Shown here: positions 43,608 to 52,922 of the stretch, in pieces
Layout: each line of letters opens with the position of its first letter
Numbering within the stretch: the stretch's first letter is position 1
Assembly (NCBI RefSeq): GCF_008806345.1
Contig: NZ_VZZJ01000002.1
Span: 62,001 to 126,000, forward strand
DNA length: 64,000 bases
Origin: Methylobacterium planeticum
Lineage (GTDB): Bacteria > Pseudomonadota > Alphaproteobacteria > Rhizobiales > Beijerinckiaceae
Direction of reading: 5' to 3'
The notes under the pieces: generated by a model
What the model was told of the DNA's origin: nothing
Database searches by the model: none
Seen by the model: the letters and a program-made list of their open reading frames with translations, nothing else
Made by a program: the position numbers and the translations under genes

Positions 43608-44053
43608 CCAGCCTTGTCCTTCGGTGTCGTTGAGAGAGAGACGGCATATCGGGCATGCCGGTGGCTAGGCAAGCGTCGGCGCCCGATGCGGTTCCGCCCG
43701 GACCGGTCACGAATCCAAGCCTGTTGCGAAACTGCGTCGCTCCGAAAATCCGGTCCCCGAGACAAAGGGGCCCCGTTCGCGGAGCGAACGGGGCCGAGTG
43801 CAAGGGAGGAAACGCCCGCCATGGGCATCCGGAGCGATGCAAGGGGCACGCCAGCCCGATTGGATCGCTTTGCTCGGCGACGTTGCGCCCCAGGGCTGAA
43901 GCACCCGGAAATCCCATCGGCGGCCCGGCAACGCTCCGTTAACCATGCCGTGCTGATGTCCCCCTACGCCCTTGTCGATGGAGCCGAGCGGCGAACGCGA
44001 CGCGCCGGCCTCATCCCGGTCCCGAAGCCGGGAACACCGCCAGGAAACCTGCC
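43608..44053. other. Intergenic region holding an orphan hairpin
   Basis: 446 bases between divergent genes with no ORF I can support. It contains a strong hairpin (43769-43795) and an AAC/TTAAC-containing stretch at about 43938-43945. Both neighbouring genes need promoters here; no clear -35/-10 pair was found. Confidence 0.5.
43769..43795 (-). terminator. Terminator-like hairpin with no gene upstream
   Basis: Perfect 12-bp inverted repeat, GGCCCCGTTCGC at 43769-43780 and its complement at 43784-43795, three-base loop. On the minus strand it is followed by CCTTTGTC, a short T-run. No minus-strand gene ends here, so it may terminate a small RNA or shield the leftward gene from read-through. 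Confidence 0.45.
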
Positions 44054-44266
44054 ATGATCCGAACCCGAGAGACCACGCCGAGCCTCGGCGGACCGCCACG
44101 CACCACCGGGACCGTCCTCGCCTTCCCGGCCGGCCAGCGCCCCCGGCGCGAGGGACCGGCCACGGGCGAGCCCCGCGGCGAGATCCTGCTGTTCCTGGGC
44201 GTGCGCTACGAGCGGGTGGCCGAGCCGGATGCCGCTCCGGCGGCGCCGCGGCGCTGCCATTCCTGA
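44054..44266 (+). CDS. Small conserved-looking hypothetical protein
   Basis: 70 residues, hydrophilic and basic at the start (MIRTRETTPSLGG, GQRPRREG), with a compact hydrophobic core near the end, EILLFLGVRYERVAE. That core resembles short uncharacterised proteins common in Hyphomicrobiales. No signal peptide or cysteine motif, one Cys at the C-terminus. Codon usage fits the neighbours. Confidence 0.5.
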   Translation: MIRTRETTPSLGGPPRTTGTVLAFPAGQRPRREGPATGEPRGEILLFLGVRYERVAEPDAAPAAPRRCHS

Positions 44267-44411
44267 CCACGCCCCGAACACGATCGCCGCGGCCGTCGGG
44301 CGGCCCGCTGCCGATCGGAGAGCCTGTCCGGCCATCATGAGACCGACCCGCTCCCGTCCCGTCCGATCCGCGCAAAGGTGCGGCCTCCCCGAGTCCGGCC
44401 CCGCCGCGACG

Positions 44412-45200
44412 ATGCCGCGCAAGCTGGCCGGGCTCGGCCTCCTCGTCCTGCTCGGCTCCTGCGCGCAGGAGGGTGATTTCGGGCGGCCGAAGGCGGGGGC
44501 CTGGAACAGCCTCGTCGAGACCACCGGCACGCTCGCGGCCCGCGAGCGCGGCGAGCCCGCCTCCCGCTTCCCCCTCACCGACGAGGAGCGCGTCCTGCGC
44601 GACCGCGCCTGGCGCTTCCTGATGCCAGCGGCGGGCCACGACGCCTTCCTCGACGTGCTGGCGAACCTCACCCGCACCCGCGTGCTGCCGCCGGCCTGGC
44701 GCGTCCCGGACGTCGCGGCCTACCACGCCACCCTGATCTCCGAATCCTTCCGCTCGCCGGTCTCGCGCTACCGCCGCCTCTCCGAGGATGCGACCGCGGA
44801 CGGGCGCCTGATCCCGGGCTTCGCGGCGGTGGCGGCGCGGGTGACGGACGCCGACGCCCTGCGCCTGCGCAGCCTGCCCTTCGTGAAAGTGTTGGACGAT
44901 TTCGACGTGCGCAACGCCGCCATGCGGGTGGCCGAGAACCGCTGCCTGATCGCCTGGGTGCGCCTGGAGGTGGGCGGGCGGGTGGCGCGCTACCGCTACG
45001 CCCTGGAGCACCTCGTGATCGAGGTGCCGGGCCCCGAAGCCCTCGGCGTCGAGCGCATCCTCGCGGCCCTCGACGGCCGCCGCGCCCTCCTGGAGCCGCT
45101 GCTGCCCCCCGACGCGGCCCTGCGCTGCGGCCTCGCCGGTGTCGAGGCGCCCGTGACGGTGCTGGCCCCGGCCGAGCGGCCCCTCGTCACCAAGGACTGA
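44412..45200 (+). CDS. Putative lipoprotein, hypothetical
   Basis: 262 residues from ATG 44412. The N-terminus MPRKLAGLGLLVLLGSCAQEGDF is a lipoprotein signal with lipobox LLGSC, lipid attachment at Cys17. The mature domain is about 245 residues, mixed helical/strand, with regions such as FPLTDEERVLRDRAWRFLMPA and LRSLPFVKVLDDFDVRNAAMRVAENRCLIAWVRLEVGGRVARYRYALEHLVIEVPG. No family recognised. An upstream ATG (44337) would hide the lipobox. It converges with the DUF1254 gene, 14 bases apart. Confidence 0.75.
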   Translation: MPRKLAGLGLLVLLGSCAQEGDFGRPKAGAWNSLVETTGTLAARERGEPASRFPLTDEERVLRDRAWRFLMPAAGHDAFLDVLANLTRTRVLPPAWRVPDVAAYHATLISESFRSPVSRYRRLSEDATADGRLIPGFAAVAARVTDADALRLRSLPFVKVLDDFDVRNAAMRVAENRCLIAWVRLEVGGRVARYRYALEHLVIEVPGPEALGVERILAALDGRRALLEPLLPPDAALRCGLAGVEAPVTVLAPAERPLVTKD

Positions 45201-45214
45201 CGGGCCGCCCCGCC

Positions 45215-45811
45215 TCAGCCGTTCGGCTTGGCCGGCTCCTCGCTCGGGCTGTCGATGGTGCAGGAGACGGCCTGGACCGCCTCGTTGGCGGCGGGCCGCT
45301 GGCTCGGCAGGGCGGCGATCACCCGCACCACGACGTAGCCCTGGCGCTCGGGGGCGACGATGCGGACGTCGCGGCTCGGCTCGTTCTCGTCGTCGTTGGC
45401 GAGCGCCTCGTCGTACTGGGCCCGGGTCAGGATCACGAGGTCGAGGGCGCCGCGCACCGCGGCCTGGTCGGTGACGGCGTAGAAGGCACCGCGGCGCCCG
45501 TGCACGGCGAGCGACAGCATCTGCGGCCCCGTGCGGGCCGAGACCCGCATCGGCCCGTCCTCGAGGTTGTAGGCGCAGACGCCCACCGCCACGGAGGGGT
45601 CGGGGATCGGCAGCCACGCCTCGGCGGGGGCCGGGTTGTCGCCGGTCGACAGCGTGTAGATGCGCTGCGGGTGGTCGAGGCTCTCGCTGGTGCCGGAACG
45701 CGTCAGCGCGTCGCTCTCCGAGAGCGCCGGGATGGCCAGGACCGTGACGATGTGGACGAGGCCGGCCAGGACCAGCCCGCACAGGGTCGCGAAGAGGAAG
45801 CGGGGCCTCAT
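45215..45811 (-). CDS. DUF1254-type membrane-anchored protein
   Basis: 198 residues with an N-terminal anchor ([30 protein letters not shown]). The periplasmic part contains GVCAYNLEDGPMRVSARTGPQMLSLAVHGRRGAFYAVTDQAAVRGALDLVILTRAQYD. It is the short form of the DUF1254 family, here directly after a DUF1214-type gene with an ATGA overlap, a pairing conserved in Hyphomicrobiales. Function unknown; the tight coupling suggests a complex. Confidence 0.75.
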   Translation of the reverse strand: MRPRFLFATLCGLVLAGLVHIVTVLAIPALSESDALTRSGTSESLDHPQRIYTLSTGDNPAPAEAWLPIPDPSVAVGVCAYNLEDGPMRVSARTGPQMLSLAVHGRRGAFYAVTDQAAVRGALDLVILTRAQYDEALANDDENEPSRDVRIVAPERQGYVVVRVIAALPSQRPAANEAVQAVSCTIDSPSEEPAKPNG

Positions 45812-46536
45812 GAGCGGCACCCCAGCCGGGTGATGGCGGGCAGGGAATCGCGGTCGAGGGAGCCGGTGCTCGCCGCCACGGGGGTGTCGTAGAGGCGCAG
45901 CGCCAGCCGCACCGGGCCGCTGGCGCGGGGGCTCGGCAGCCAGTTGCCGGGCTCGACCTCGGGCCCCACCATGATGACGAAGCGGCCGTCGCGCTCACGC
46001 AGGATCTCGGTGGAGGTGAAGCCCTCCCGCATCGGCGGCCGGGCAGGGTCGCGGGCGCCGCGGCCCGCGATCGTCAGGGTCCAGGCGCGGGCGGGCGGGG
46101 TGACGCCGGCCAGCCGGTAGGTGCAGGTGGCGTCCAGCGTCGCGCCGGAATCGTCGGTCGCGGCGGTGACCAGCATGCCCTCGCCCACCGCCAGGGGGAT
46201 CTCGCCCCGGCGCGCGTTGACGGCGCGGGCGTAAGGGTCGGCCCCGACCGAGCCGGTGCGCGGCCACGCCGTCCAGGGGCCGATGCTGACGCCTCCGAAG
46301 GGATAGCCGCCCCGCGTCGCCCAATCGGCGCTGGCGAGGCCGAGGCCGGCTCCGAGCGCCAGGGCGTAGAGCACGAGCCCGACATTCGAGGTCTTGCGCA
46401 GGAATCGGCCGGCCGATCGGCCGACCGTCCGGCCGACCAGGCCGCCGACGGATCCGCCGGACGGGCGGCCGGCCCCCTCCGCCGTCTCGGCGCGCGGCGC
46501 CCGTAGCCGTCCCAAGGTCTCGCTCACGCTCGTCAC
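45808..46536 (-). CDS. DUF1214-type membrane-anchored protein
   Basis: 242 residues if GTG 46536 is used; GTG 46527 is nearly as good. A Gly/Arg-rich cytoplasmic start containing [14 protein letters not shown] precedes a helix ([27 protein letters not shown]). The periplasmic beta-rich domain follows: [85 protein letters not shown]. The last segment is the DUF1214 signature. It starts 14 bases after the PBP1A gene ends, so may be co-transcribed with it. The start site is not certain. Confidence 0.75.
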   Translation of the reverse strand: MTSVSETLGRLRAPRAETAEGAGRPSGGSVGGLVGRTVGRSAGRFLRKTSNVGLVLYALALGAGLGLASADWATRGGYPFGGVSIGPWTAWPRTGSVGADPYARAVNARRGEIPLAVGEGMLVTAATDDSGATLDATCTYRLAGVTPPARAWTLTIAGRGARDPARPPMREGFTSTEILRERDGRFVIMVGPEVEPGNWLPSPRASGPVRLALRLYDTPVAASTGSLDRDSLPAITRLGCRS

Positions 46537-46549
46537 GACCCGCCGCGCC

Positions 46550-48889
46550 TCACGGAATTCCGATGCGGCCACCGACGGAGCGGGTGCCCTCGGCCACGCT
46601 GCCGGTCGGGGCGTTGCTCGCCGCGGGCTTGCCATCGCCGGCCGCGGGCTTGCCATCGCCGGCCGCGGGCTTGGCATCGCCGGCCGCGGGCTTGCCGGGC
46701 GCCGGCTTCGCGGCGCCGGCGCTCGCCGGCTCGACGGTGCGGAACAGCCCGTTCAGGCTGCCGATGACCTCGAAGGAGCGCCGCGAGATCTTGCCGGCGG
46801 CGCTCGCCGCCGCGTTGACGGGCGCGGCGGTGCTGGCGCTCGCCTGCGCGGCCGGACGGTTGCCGTCCTTCAGGCCGGGCATCGGCTTCAGCTCGATGCC
46901 CTGGTGGGCGGTCTCCATCACGTCGTGCCAGGTCGTGGCGGGCAGGGAGCCGCCGGTCATCTTGTTCGTCGAGGTATGGTCGTCGTTGCCGTACCAGACG
47001 GCGCCCACGTAATTGCCCGTATAGGCCACGAACCACGCGTCCCGGTAGGCGTTCGTGGTGCCGGACTTGCCCGCGACCTTGATGCCCTCGAGCTGGGCCC
47101 GCTTGCCGGTGCCCTCCTCCACGACCTTGTTCAGCATGAAGTTCATGTCGGCGACGACCTGGGTCGAGAGCACCTGCTCGGGCTTCTCGTCGTCGTGGCG
47201 GTAGATCACCTCACCGGCGGAGTTCTTCACCTCCATGGCCGCGTAGGGCTTCGCCCGCTTGCCGCCGTTGGCGAAGACCGCGTAGGCGGCGGCCTGGTCG
47301 ATCACGTTCACCTCGGCCGAGCCGATCGGCAGGGAGACCGAGTCGGTGAGCGGCGTGGTGATGCCCATGGCGTGCGCGGTCTCGATGATCTTGCCGCGCC
47401 CGGCCTTGGCGGCCCGGGCCTCGTGGCTGATGCCCATCGCCTTGCCGAGGGCGATCGAGACCTTGATGGGGATCGTGTTGATCGATTTCGCCACCGCGAG
47501 CCACAGCGGCTGCCGGCCCGAGAACGAGCGCCCGTAATTCTGCGGGCACCAATTGCCGATGCAGACGGGGGAATCGACCACCGTCGTGTCCGGCCGGTAC
47601 TGGCCGGAGGCGAGGGCCGCCGCGTAGACGTAGGGCTTGAACGAGGAGCCGGGCTGGCGCAGCGCATCGGTGGCCCGGTTGAACTGGCTCTCGCCGTAAT
47701 CGGCGCCGCCGACCATCGCCCGGAGCGCCCCGTCCGGGTCGAGGATGACCATCGCGGCCTCGTCCACGTCGTACTGGTCGCCGAACTTGCGCAGCACGCC
47801 CGCCACGACCTCGTCGGCCTTCTTCTGGATGCCGATGTCGAGGGGCGTCTTCACGGTGAGCACCCGGTCGCTGCGGAGCTTGCCCGCATCCGCCATGCCC
47901 TTGATCTCGCCGAAGGCCCAGTCGAGGTAGTAATCGGCCGTGATGTCGCGGGTGCGCGTCACCGGCGTCGCCGGGTTGCGCAGGGCCGTCTGGATCTGGC
48001 CCTCGGTGACGAAGCCCGCCTCGACCATGTTGTGCAGCACGTCCACCGCCCGGGCGCGGGCCGCCGGCAGGTTCACGTGGGGGGCGTATTTCGTCGGCGC
48101 CTTGAACAGGCCCGCGAGCATGGCGGCCTCGGCGAGGCTGATGTCCTTCAGCGGCTTGCCGAAATAGTAATCGGCCGCCGCCACCGCCCCGAAGGTGCCC
48201 CCGCCCATGTAGGCGCGGTCGAGGTAGAGCTTCAGGATCTCGTTCTTGGTCAGGTGGCTCTCGAGCCAGAGCGCCAGGAAGGCCTCGTTGATCTTGCGCT
48301 CCAGCGAGCGCTCGTTTGTGAGGAACAGGTTCTTGGCGAGCTGCTGCGTGATCGAGGAGCCGCCCTGGGTGTTGCCGCCGCCCCGCGAGTTCGAGACCAC
48401 GGCCCGCAGGGTGCCGATCGGGTCGATGCCCCAATGCTCGTAGAAGCGCCGGTCCTCGGTCGAGACCAGCGCCTTGATCATGATGTCGGGGAAGTCGTCG
48501 AGCTTCAGCGAATCGTCGTGCTTGATGCCCCGGCGCCCGACCTCGGTGCCGTAGCGGTCGAGGAAGGTGACGGCGAGGTCCTGCTGCTTCAGCCAGTTGT
48601 CGCTCGTCAGGTTGAAGGCGGGCTGCGCCAGCGCCAGCATCAGGATCGCGCCGCCGGTCCCGACCGTGACGCCCTCGCTCGTGAGGTCGAGGACGACGCG
48701 CTTCCAGCCGCGGACCGACAGCGCGCTCATGCGCTCCTGGAAGCGGCCATAGGCCTCCCCCGTCGAGCGCCCGCTGTCGTACAGGCCCGCATTGACCCAG
48801 GCATCGAAGGCGAGGGCCGCGTGCCGGATCCGCGTCGTCAGGGAGGTGAGGTTCGGCAGGCGCACGATCTGATCCGGTTCCTCGGGCAC
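46550..48889 (-). CDS. Bifunctional penicillin-binding protein, class A (PBP1A-like)
   Basis: 779 residues from GTG. It polymerises and cross-links peptidoglycan at the outer face of the inner membrane. One helix near 75-95 ([14 protein letters not shown]). The glycosyltransferase GT51 domain carries catalytic Glu in [14 protein letters not shown] (about 145) plus [15 protein letters not shown]. The transpeptidase domain has the active Ser in PGSSFKPY (about 412), SIN and KSGTT (about 610). The final 70 residues are a low-complexity linker, KPAAGD repeated, ending without a known fold; this tail is unusual for the class. DUF1214/DUF1254 genes follow. Confidence 0.93.
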   Translation of the reverse strand: MPEEPDQIVRLPNLTSLTTRIRHAALAFDAWVNAGLYDSGRSTGEAYGRFQERMSALSVRGWKRVVLDLTSEGVTVGTGGAILMLALAQPAFNLTSDNWLKQQDLAVTFLDRYGTEVGRRGIKHDDSLKLDDFPDIMIKALVSTEDRRFYEHWGIDPIGTLRAVVSNSRGGGNTQGGSSITQQLAKNLFLTNERSLERKINEAFLALWLESHLTKNEILKLYLDRAYMGGGTFGAVAAADYYFGKPLKDISLAEAAMLAGLFKAPTKYAPHVNLPAARARAVDVLHNMVEAGFVTEGQIQTALRNPATPVTRTRDITADYYLDWAFGEIKGMADAGKLRSDRVLTVKTPLDIGIQKKADEVVAGVLRKFGDQYDVDEAAMVILDPDGALRAMVGGADYGESQFNRATDALRQPGSSFKPYVYAAALASGQYRPDTTVVDSPVCIGNWCPQNYGRSFSGRQPLWLAVAKSINTIPIKVSIALGKAMGISHEARAAKAGRGKIIETAHAMGITTPLTDSVSLPIGSAEVNVIDQAAAYAVFANGGKRAKPYAAMEVKNSAGEVIYRHDDEKPEQVLSTQVVADMNFMLNKVVEEGTGKRAQLEGIKVAGKSGTTNAYRDAWFVAYTGNYVGAVWYGNDDHTSTNKMTGGSLPATTWHDVMETAHQGIELKPMPGLKDGNRPAAQASASTAAPVNAAASAAGKISRRSFEVIGSLNGLFRTVEPASAGAAKPAPGKPAAGDAKPAAGDGKPAAGDGKPAASNAPTGSVAEGTRSVGGRIGIP

Positions 48890-49044
48890 CCAGGGTTGTG
48901 GCGGTCCGCGGCTTTCCGCCTCCGCCCGTCCGGCCCCATCTCTACCAAGCCCCGGGCCCGACCGCGAGGCTTAACGCGCGGCGGATACCGGGGACGATTC
49001 TACGCAGGCCCTGCCCCGCATTCCTCCGCGACAACGCGCCCGGG

Positions 49045-49102
49045 TCTGCGCGGACCCGCGCCATCGCCGCAAGTCTGCGCGGACCCGCGCCATCGCCGCA
49101 AG
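49045..49102. repeat. Perfect 29-bp tandem duplication
   Basis: Two adjacent identical 29-base units, 49045-49073 and 49074-49102, in the 342-base interval between the PBP1A start and the YcgN gene. Each unit contains GCGCGGACCCGCGC, itself able to fold back. Nothing else is recognisable in that interval apart from the promoters it must hold. Confidence 0.85.
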
Positions 49103-49231
49103 ATTGCAGGAACCTTGATGCAGGATTGGGGCGCGCGGGTGGCGGGGATGGCGGCGCCGCTTGCTCCCCGGCCCGCCTTGCGGCAGAGGGGAGCCGATCC
49201 GCTCACACTCCATGTCGACGAGGCACTCCCG

Positions 49232-49738
49232 ATGGGGGACCGCACGGCTGGGCGCCGCACCGGCGCCCCCGCATCCGAGCCGTTCTGGCGCACCAAGACC
49301 CTCGACGCGATGACGCCGTCCGAGTGGGAGAGCCTGTGCGACGGCTGCGGGCGCTGCTGCCTGCTCAAGCTCGAGGACGAGGACACGGGCGAGGTCTACC
49401 ACACCGATGTCGGCTGCACCCTCCTGGACGGCCTCGGCTGCCGCTGCCGCGACTACGCCAACCGCCAGAAGCGGGTGCCGGATTGCGTGCGCCTGACGCC
49501 CCAGGCCGTGCGCACCATCCCGTGGCTGCCCCCGACCTGCGCCTACCGCCTCGTGCGCGACGGCGAGGACCTGTTCGACTGGCATCCCCTGGTCTCGGGC
49601 CGCGCCGCGAGCGTGCACGAGGCCGGCGTCTCGGTGCGCGGGCGCCTCTCGGGCAACGAGGAGGAATTCACCGAGGACGAATTGCCCGACCAGATCGTCG
49701 CCTGGCCGGGCCGGCCGCCCGGTCTCGACGAGGATTGA
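49232..49738 (+). CDS. YcgN family cysteine cluster protein
   Basis: 168 residues from ATG 49232 (an upstream ATG at 49118 would add 38 less typical residues). The cysteine cluster is complete: [53 protein letters not shown] and PPTCAYRLV. Proteins of this family probably bind zinc or an iron-sulfur cluster; function is unproven. It ends 146 bases before the YciF-like gene. Confidence 0.9.
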   Translation: MGDRTAGRRTGAPASEPFWRTKTLDAMTPSEWESLCDGCGRCCLLKLEDEDTGEVYHTDVGCTLLDGLGCRCRDYANRQKRVPDCVRLTPQAVRTIPWLPPTCAYRLVRDGEDLFDWHPLVSGRAASVHEAGVSVRGRLSGNEEEFTEDELPDQIVAWPGRPPGLDED

Positions 49739-49791
49739 GGCCGCGCCGGCCTCGGTCACGCTCGATTGAAGCTCAGCCGAAGTCGATCGCA

Positions 49792-49816
49792 GGAACCGCC
49801 CGATCTCCCCCCGGTT
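49792..49816 (+). promoter_or_regulatory. Candidate EcfG-type promoter of the YciF-like gene
   Basis: GGAAC (49792-49796), 16 bases, GGTT (49813-49816), one base from the GGAAC-N16/17-CGTT consensus of the alphaproteobacterial general stress sigma factor EcfG. It is 68 bases before the ATG at 49885, the expected distance. Confidence 0.5.
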
Positions 49817-49884
49817 TCCCGTGCAGGCATCCGGCGCAGATCCCACTGCGCACCGGTCAAGCTCAAGCACACAGGGAGCACGCA

Positions 49885-50388
49885 ATGGGCCTCTTCACGA
49901 CGCCGATCAAGACGATGGACGACCTGTTCACGCATATGCTGCAGGACATCTACTACGCAGAGCAGCAGATCACCAAAGCTCTGCCGAAGATGATCGACAA
50001 GGCGGGCGAGCCGCAACTCAAGCAGAGCTTCGAGAAGCACCTGCGCGAGACGGAAGGCCAGATCAAGCGCCTCGACCAGGCGTTCGAGCAGCTCGGCAAG
50101 ACGGCCAAGGGCGTCGAGTGCGCGGCGATCAACGGCATCATCGCCGAGACCAAGGAGATGATGAGCGATGTCGGCGACCAGACGGTTCTCGACGCGGCCC
50201 TGATCGCGGGCGCGCAGGCGGTCGAGCACTACGAGATCACCCGCTACGGCACCATCATCGCCTACGCCAAGCAGCTCGGGCACGACAACGTCGCGAGCCT
50301 GCTCGGCCAGACCCTCGACGAGGAGCGCGCCACCGACAAGACCCTGACGGGCCTCGCCGAGGCGAGCATCAACCGCAAGGCGGCCTGA
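49885..50388 (+). CDS. YciF-like ferritin-fold stress protein (DUF892)
   Basis: 167 residues, four-helix ferritin-like fold. Carboxylate/His ligands likely in DIYYAEQQITKALPKM, KHLRETEGQIKRLDQAFEQLG, and AVEHYEITRYGTIIAYAKQLG. Members of this family are induced by stress in the PhyR-EcfG or RpoS regulons. Metal binding or ferroxidase activity is suspected but the mechanism is not settled. GGGAG lies eight bases before the ATG. A stress-type promoter is located upstream. Confidence 0.88.
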   Translation: MGLFTTPIKTMDDLFTHMLQDIYYAEQQITKALPKMIDKAGEPQLKQSFEKHLRETEGQIKRLDQAFEQLGKTAKGVECAAINGIIAETKEMMSDVGDQTVLDAALIAGAQAVEHYEITRYGTIIAYAKQLGHDNVASLLGQTLDEERATDKTLTGLAEASINRKAA

Positions 50389-50418
50389 GACCGCGGCGGC
50401 CTCAAGGCTGCGGCGGCC

Positions 50419-51102
50419 TCAAGACCGCGGCGCGTCCTTTCCGGCGAGCAGGCGCCCGCCGGCGAGGCCGTTCAGCCCGATGATGGCGCCGACCGCGAGG
50501 GCGTGCATCAGGAGGTCGGTCGCCGTCGCGTCATGGGGGTGGAAGGGCACAAGCAGGGCCGCCGCCGCCGCCGCCGCCGCGAGGCCGCCCAGCGCCGCCG
50601 TGAGGGTCGGGTGCAGCGGGCAGGCCCGGCGCAGCATCACCACGAGCAGCAGCGAGAGCGGCAGCGACACGCCGACCAGGAAGGTGAAGCAGCTCTCGAC
50701 CTCCCGCGTCCCGGGGATGTCGGTGCTCGGCGCCAGGATGCCGCGCAGGCAGCCGAGGCCGCTCGCGCCGATCCACAGGAGCGCGGGCCCGACGGGCAGC
50801 AGGGCCCAGCGCAGGGACCGGCCGGGCACGCTGATCTGGAAGGCCGCAAACGCCGCGGTCGCCGCCGTCAGGACCGCCGCGAGGGCGGCGACCCGCAGGT
50901 CGGGCACGCTCATGCGCGCGCGCAACCCCTCGATGTCGGCCATCGGCATCAGGAGCACGCCGAACCCGAGGGCGACGGCGATCCAGGCGAGGGCGCGCAA
51001 TCCGGGCGGCGGCAGGCGCCGCACCGGCGCGAGGCCGCCGACGAGGCTCTCGACCAGACGATCGTGCTCGGAACTGCGATTCTGGCGCGACGTCTCAGAC
51101 AC
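50419..51102 (-). CDS. NrsF family anti-sigma factor
   Basis: 227 residues with six predicted helices: RALAWIAVALGFGVLLMPM, LRVAALAAVLTAATAAFAAFQI, WALLPVGPALLWIGASGLGCL, SCFTFLVGVSLPLSLLLVVML, LTAALGGLAAAAAAAALLV and LLMHALAVGAIIGLNGLAGG. The N-terminal cytoplasmic part (SSEHDRLVESLVGGLAPVRRLPPPG) is the sigma-binding end. NrsF holds its ECF sigma factor inactive at the membrane. Its ATG overlaps the sigma gene's stop by eight bases. Two cysteines, GLGCL and RRACPL, may act in redox sensing. Confidence 0.9.
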   Translation of the reverse strand: MSETSRQNRSSEHDRLVESLVGGLAPVRRLPPPGLRALAWIAVALGFGVLLMPMADIEGLRARMSVPDLRVAALAAVLTAATAAFAAFQISVPGRSLRWALLPVGPALLWIGASGLGCLRGILAPSTDIPGTREVESCFTFLVGVSLPLSLLLVVMLRRACPLHPTLTAALGGLAAAAAAAALLVPFHPHDATATDLLMHALAVGAIIGLNGLAGGRLLAGKDAPRS

Positions 51103-51661
51103 CGTCCCCCTCCTTCTCGCGCGACAGCGTCGCGCGCAGGGCCTTGAGGGCCCGGTGCAGATTGACCTTGAGGGCCCCCTTGCTGCGCCCGGTGAGGGCC
51201 GCGGCCTCGTCGAGGGAGCGCTCCTGGAAGGCGAGCTGCTCGACCGCCTGGCGCTGTCCCTCGGGCAGGCCCTTCACCGCCTCGGCGAGGCGCGCGTCGC
51301 GCTCCTGAGCCTCCAGGCGCGCGCCGGGCTCGGGGCCCGCATCCGCGTGGGCCTCGTAGGCGAAGGGATCGTGCACCTCCTGCGGCCGACGGCCCGCGCG
51401 GCGCAGGCGGTCGATGGCGCGGCGCTGGGTGATGGCGCGCAGCCATGGCAGGAAGGGGCGGGCCGGGTCGTAGGTGGCCCGCGCCCTGTGGATCGTCAGA
51501 AGCGTCTCCTGCACGACGTCGTCCACCGCCTCGCCCCGCACGCCCTGCGCCCGCGCCATGCCGGCGATCACCGGAAGGCAGTCCCGCAGGAGCTGACGAT
51601 AGGCCGCCGCATCTCCGGCCTGCGCTGCCGCCATGGCGGCCGAGAGCCTCGTTTCGAGCAC
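51095..51661 (-). CDS. ECF-family RNA polymerase sigma factor (NrsF-associated)
   Basis: 188 residues from GTG 51661. Region 2: GDAAAYRQLLRDCLPVIAGMARAQGVRGEAVDDVVQETLLTIHRARATYDPARPFLPWLRAITQRRAIDRLRRAGR, with the DxV-Q-TLL -10 recognition helix. Region 4: LPEGQRQAVEQLAFQERSLDEAAALTGRSKGALKVNLHRALKALR. This subfamily (SigF/ECF16-like in Caulobacter) responds to heavy metals or oxidants. The next rightward gene on the same strand, 51859-52098, encodes an exported MXKDX protein and might be a target. The ATG at 51634 is an alternative start. Confidence 0.88.
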   Translation of the reverse strand: MLETRLSAAMAAAQAGDAAAYRQLLRDCLPVIAGMARAQGVRGEAVDDVVQETLLTIHRARATYDPARPFLPWLRAITQRRAIDRLRRAGRRPQEVHDPFAYEAHADAGPEPGARLEAQERDARLAEAVKGLPEGQRQAVEQLAFQERSLDEAAALTGRSKGALKVNLHRALKALRATLSREKEGDGV

Positions 51662-51858
51662 CGTCCCTGCCCTGTCGCTCCGTGCCCCGGCTCCTCTTAC
51701 GCCGGTTGGCCCCGCGGCGAAACGCGCTTCCGCACGCCCCGCGGCCGGGACGCGCGGCTCGGGAACCCGGGGGAGCGCAACGAGGGGGGCGGAGAGGATC
51801 ATGCAGGGGCTCCGGGGGAGGCGGTTCGGGCGGCGCGGGGCCGCCCGGATTCCGGCCG

Positions 51859-52098
51859 TCAGTGCTTGCCCATCGAATCCTTCTTCATGGCGTCGTCCTT
51901 CTTCATGGCGCCCCCCTTCGTCGCGTCGGCCTTCATCGCGTCCGGCTTCATGGCATCCCCCTTCCGGGCGTCCGCCTTCATGGAATCGTGGGACATCGAT
52001 TCCTTGGCCATCGGCTCCTTCTTCATCGCGTCCTGGGCGAAGGCGGGGGCGGCCGTGAGCGCGAGGAGCGCGGAAATCGCGAGACGAGCGTTGCGCAT
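51859..52098 (-). CDS. Pentapeptide MXKDX repeat protein
   Basis: 79 residues. Signal peptide (MRNARLAISALLALTAAPAFAQ) followed by a mature region built almost solely from the MxKD/MxKE unit: DAMKKEPMAKESMSHDSM and further repeats. The repeated Met and His suggest copper or other soft-metal binding in the periplasm, but no function has been shown. An ECF/NrsF pair associated with metal or oxidant stress lies next to it. Confidence 0.88.
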   Translation of the reverse strand: MRNARLAISALLALTAAPAFAQDAMKKEPMAKESMSHDSMKADARKGDAMKPDAMKADATKGGAMKKDDAMKKDSMGKH

Positions 52099-52174
52099 GG
52101 TCTGGTGTCCTTGGGCTGGAGAGCACCGGGCGGAGCCGCGGTGACCACCTCTATTCGTCGCCCGGTCCCGCCGG

Positions 52175-52864
52175 TTACGAGCGGGCGGCGCCGAGGATGC
52201 GCCCGTCGGCCGCCTGGACGATCACCGCGGCCTCGGTGCCGGCCGGCCAGGGCTCGGACAGGGTCCGGGCGCTTCCGTCCCAGCGGCCGAGGCTGCGCAC
52301 CGAGCGCACCACGTTGGCCTGGACGAGGGTCCGGCCGGCATTCTCCCCGCGGGCGACCCGCGTCTCGTGCCGGGCATCGAAGCCGACGAGGAGGATGGTG
52401 GCGCCGCCCGCGCCGGGGCCGAGGCGCACCACGAGATCGCCGCCGACGCGGGCGAGGCTGACCGGGACGGCCGCGGCGGCCTCGCCCCGCGCCTGAGCGA
52501 TCGCCGCGTTCACCGCCTCCCGGCGGGAGCCGACCACGCTGCGGCGCCCGTCGACCACGATCTGCGGCGTGAAGCTGCCCGCGCCGAGGCGCTGGGCGTA
52601 GGCCTCCTGGCGCTCGGTGGCGGCGGGCAGCGAGAACGTGTCGCGCCAGTCGAGGCGGTTCCAGTAGGTGACGTGGAAGGCGAGCGGCAGCAGGTCGCCG
52701 GGCCTGTCCGCGAGCTCCCCCAGGAAGGCCTCCGCGGGCGGGCAGGAGGAGCAGCTCTGCGAGGTGAAGAGCTCGATGACGACGGGCCGCTCCGCCGCCG
52801 TGGCGGGGCCCGCGAGGGCGAGCGGGACGAGGAGCGGCAGGAGGAGGCGGGCGGCGTGGCGCAT
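52175..52864 (-). CDS. DUF1223 family, thioredoxin-like periplasmic protein
   Basis: 229 residues, with a signal peptide (LLLPLLVPLALAGPATA). The mature start VVIELFTSQSCSSCPPAEAFLGELADRPGDLLPLAFHVTYWNRLDWRDTFSLPAATERQEAYAQRLGAGSFTPQIVVDGRRSVVG is the DUF1223 signature: a thioredoxin-like fold with CSSC as its Cys pair. The cis-Pro equivalent is in TPQIVV. It probably acts in oxidising or reducing disulfides outside the cytoplasm; no substrate is known. Confidence 0.88.
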   Translation of the reverse strand: MRHAARLLLPLLVPLALAGPATAAERPVVIELFTSQSCSSCPPAEAFLGELADRPGDLLPLAFHVTYWNRLDWRDTFSLPAATERQEAYAQRLGAGSFTPQIVVDGRRSVVGSRREAVNAAIAQARGEAAAAVPVSLARVGGDLVVRLGPGAGGATILLVGFDARHETRVARGENAGRTLVQANVVRSVRSLGRWDGSARTLSEPWPAGTEAAVIVQAADGRILGAARS

Positions 52865-52922
52865 GGGTTGGCGAAGCTCCGGTTCTGCGATGCCGGAGCC
52901 TTCGGCGGAGGCAGGCCCGCGG

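Noticed and set aside
46394..49231. Long plus-strand frame leading into the YcgN gene
   Set aside because: The part before 49232 is antisense to PBP1A and DUF1214 and has shadow composition; only the last 168 codons are real.
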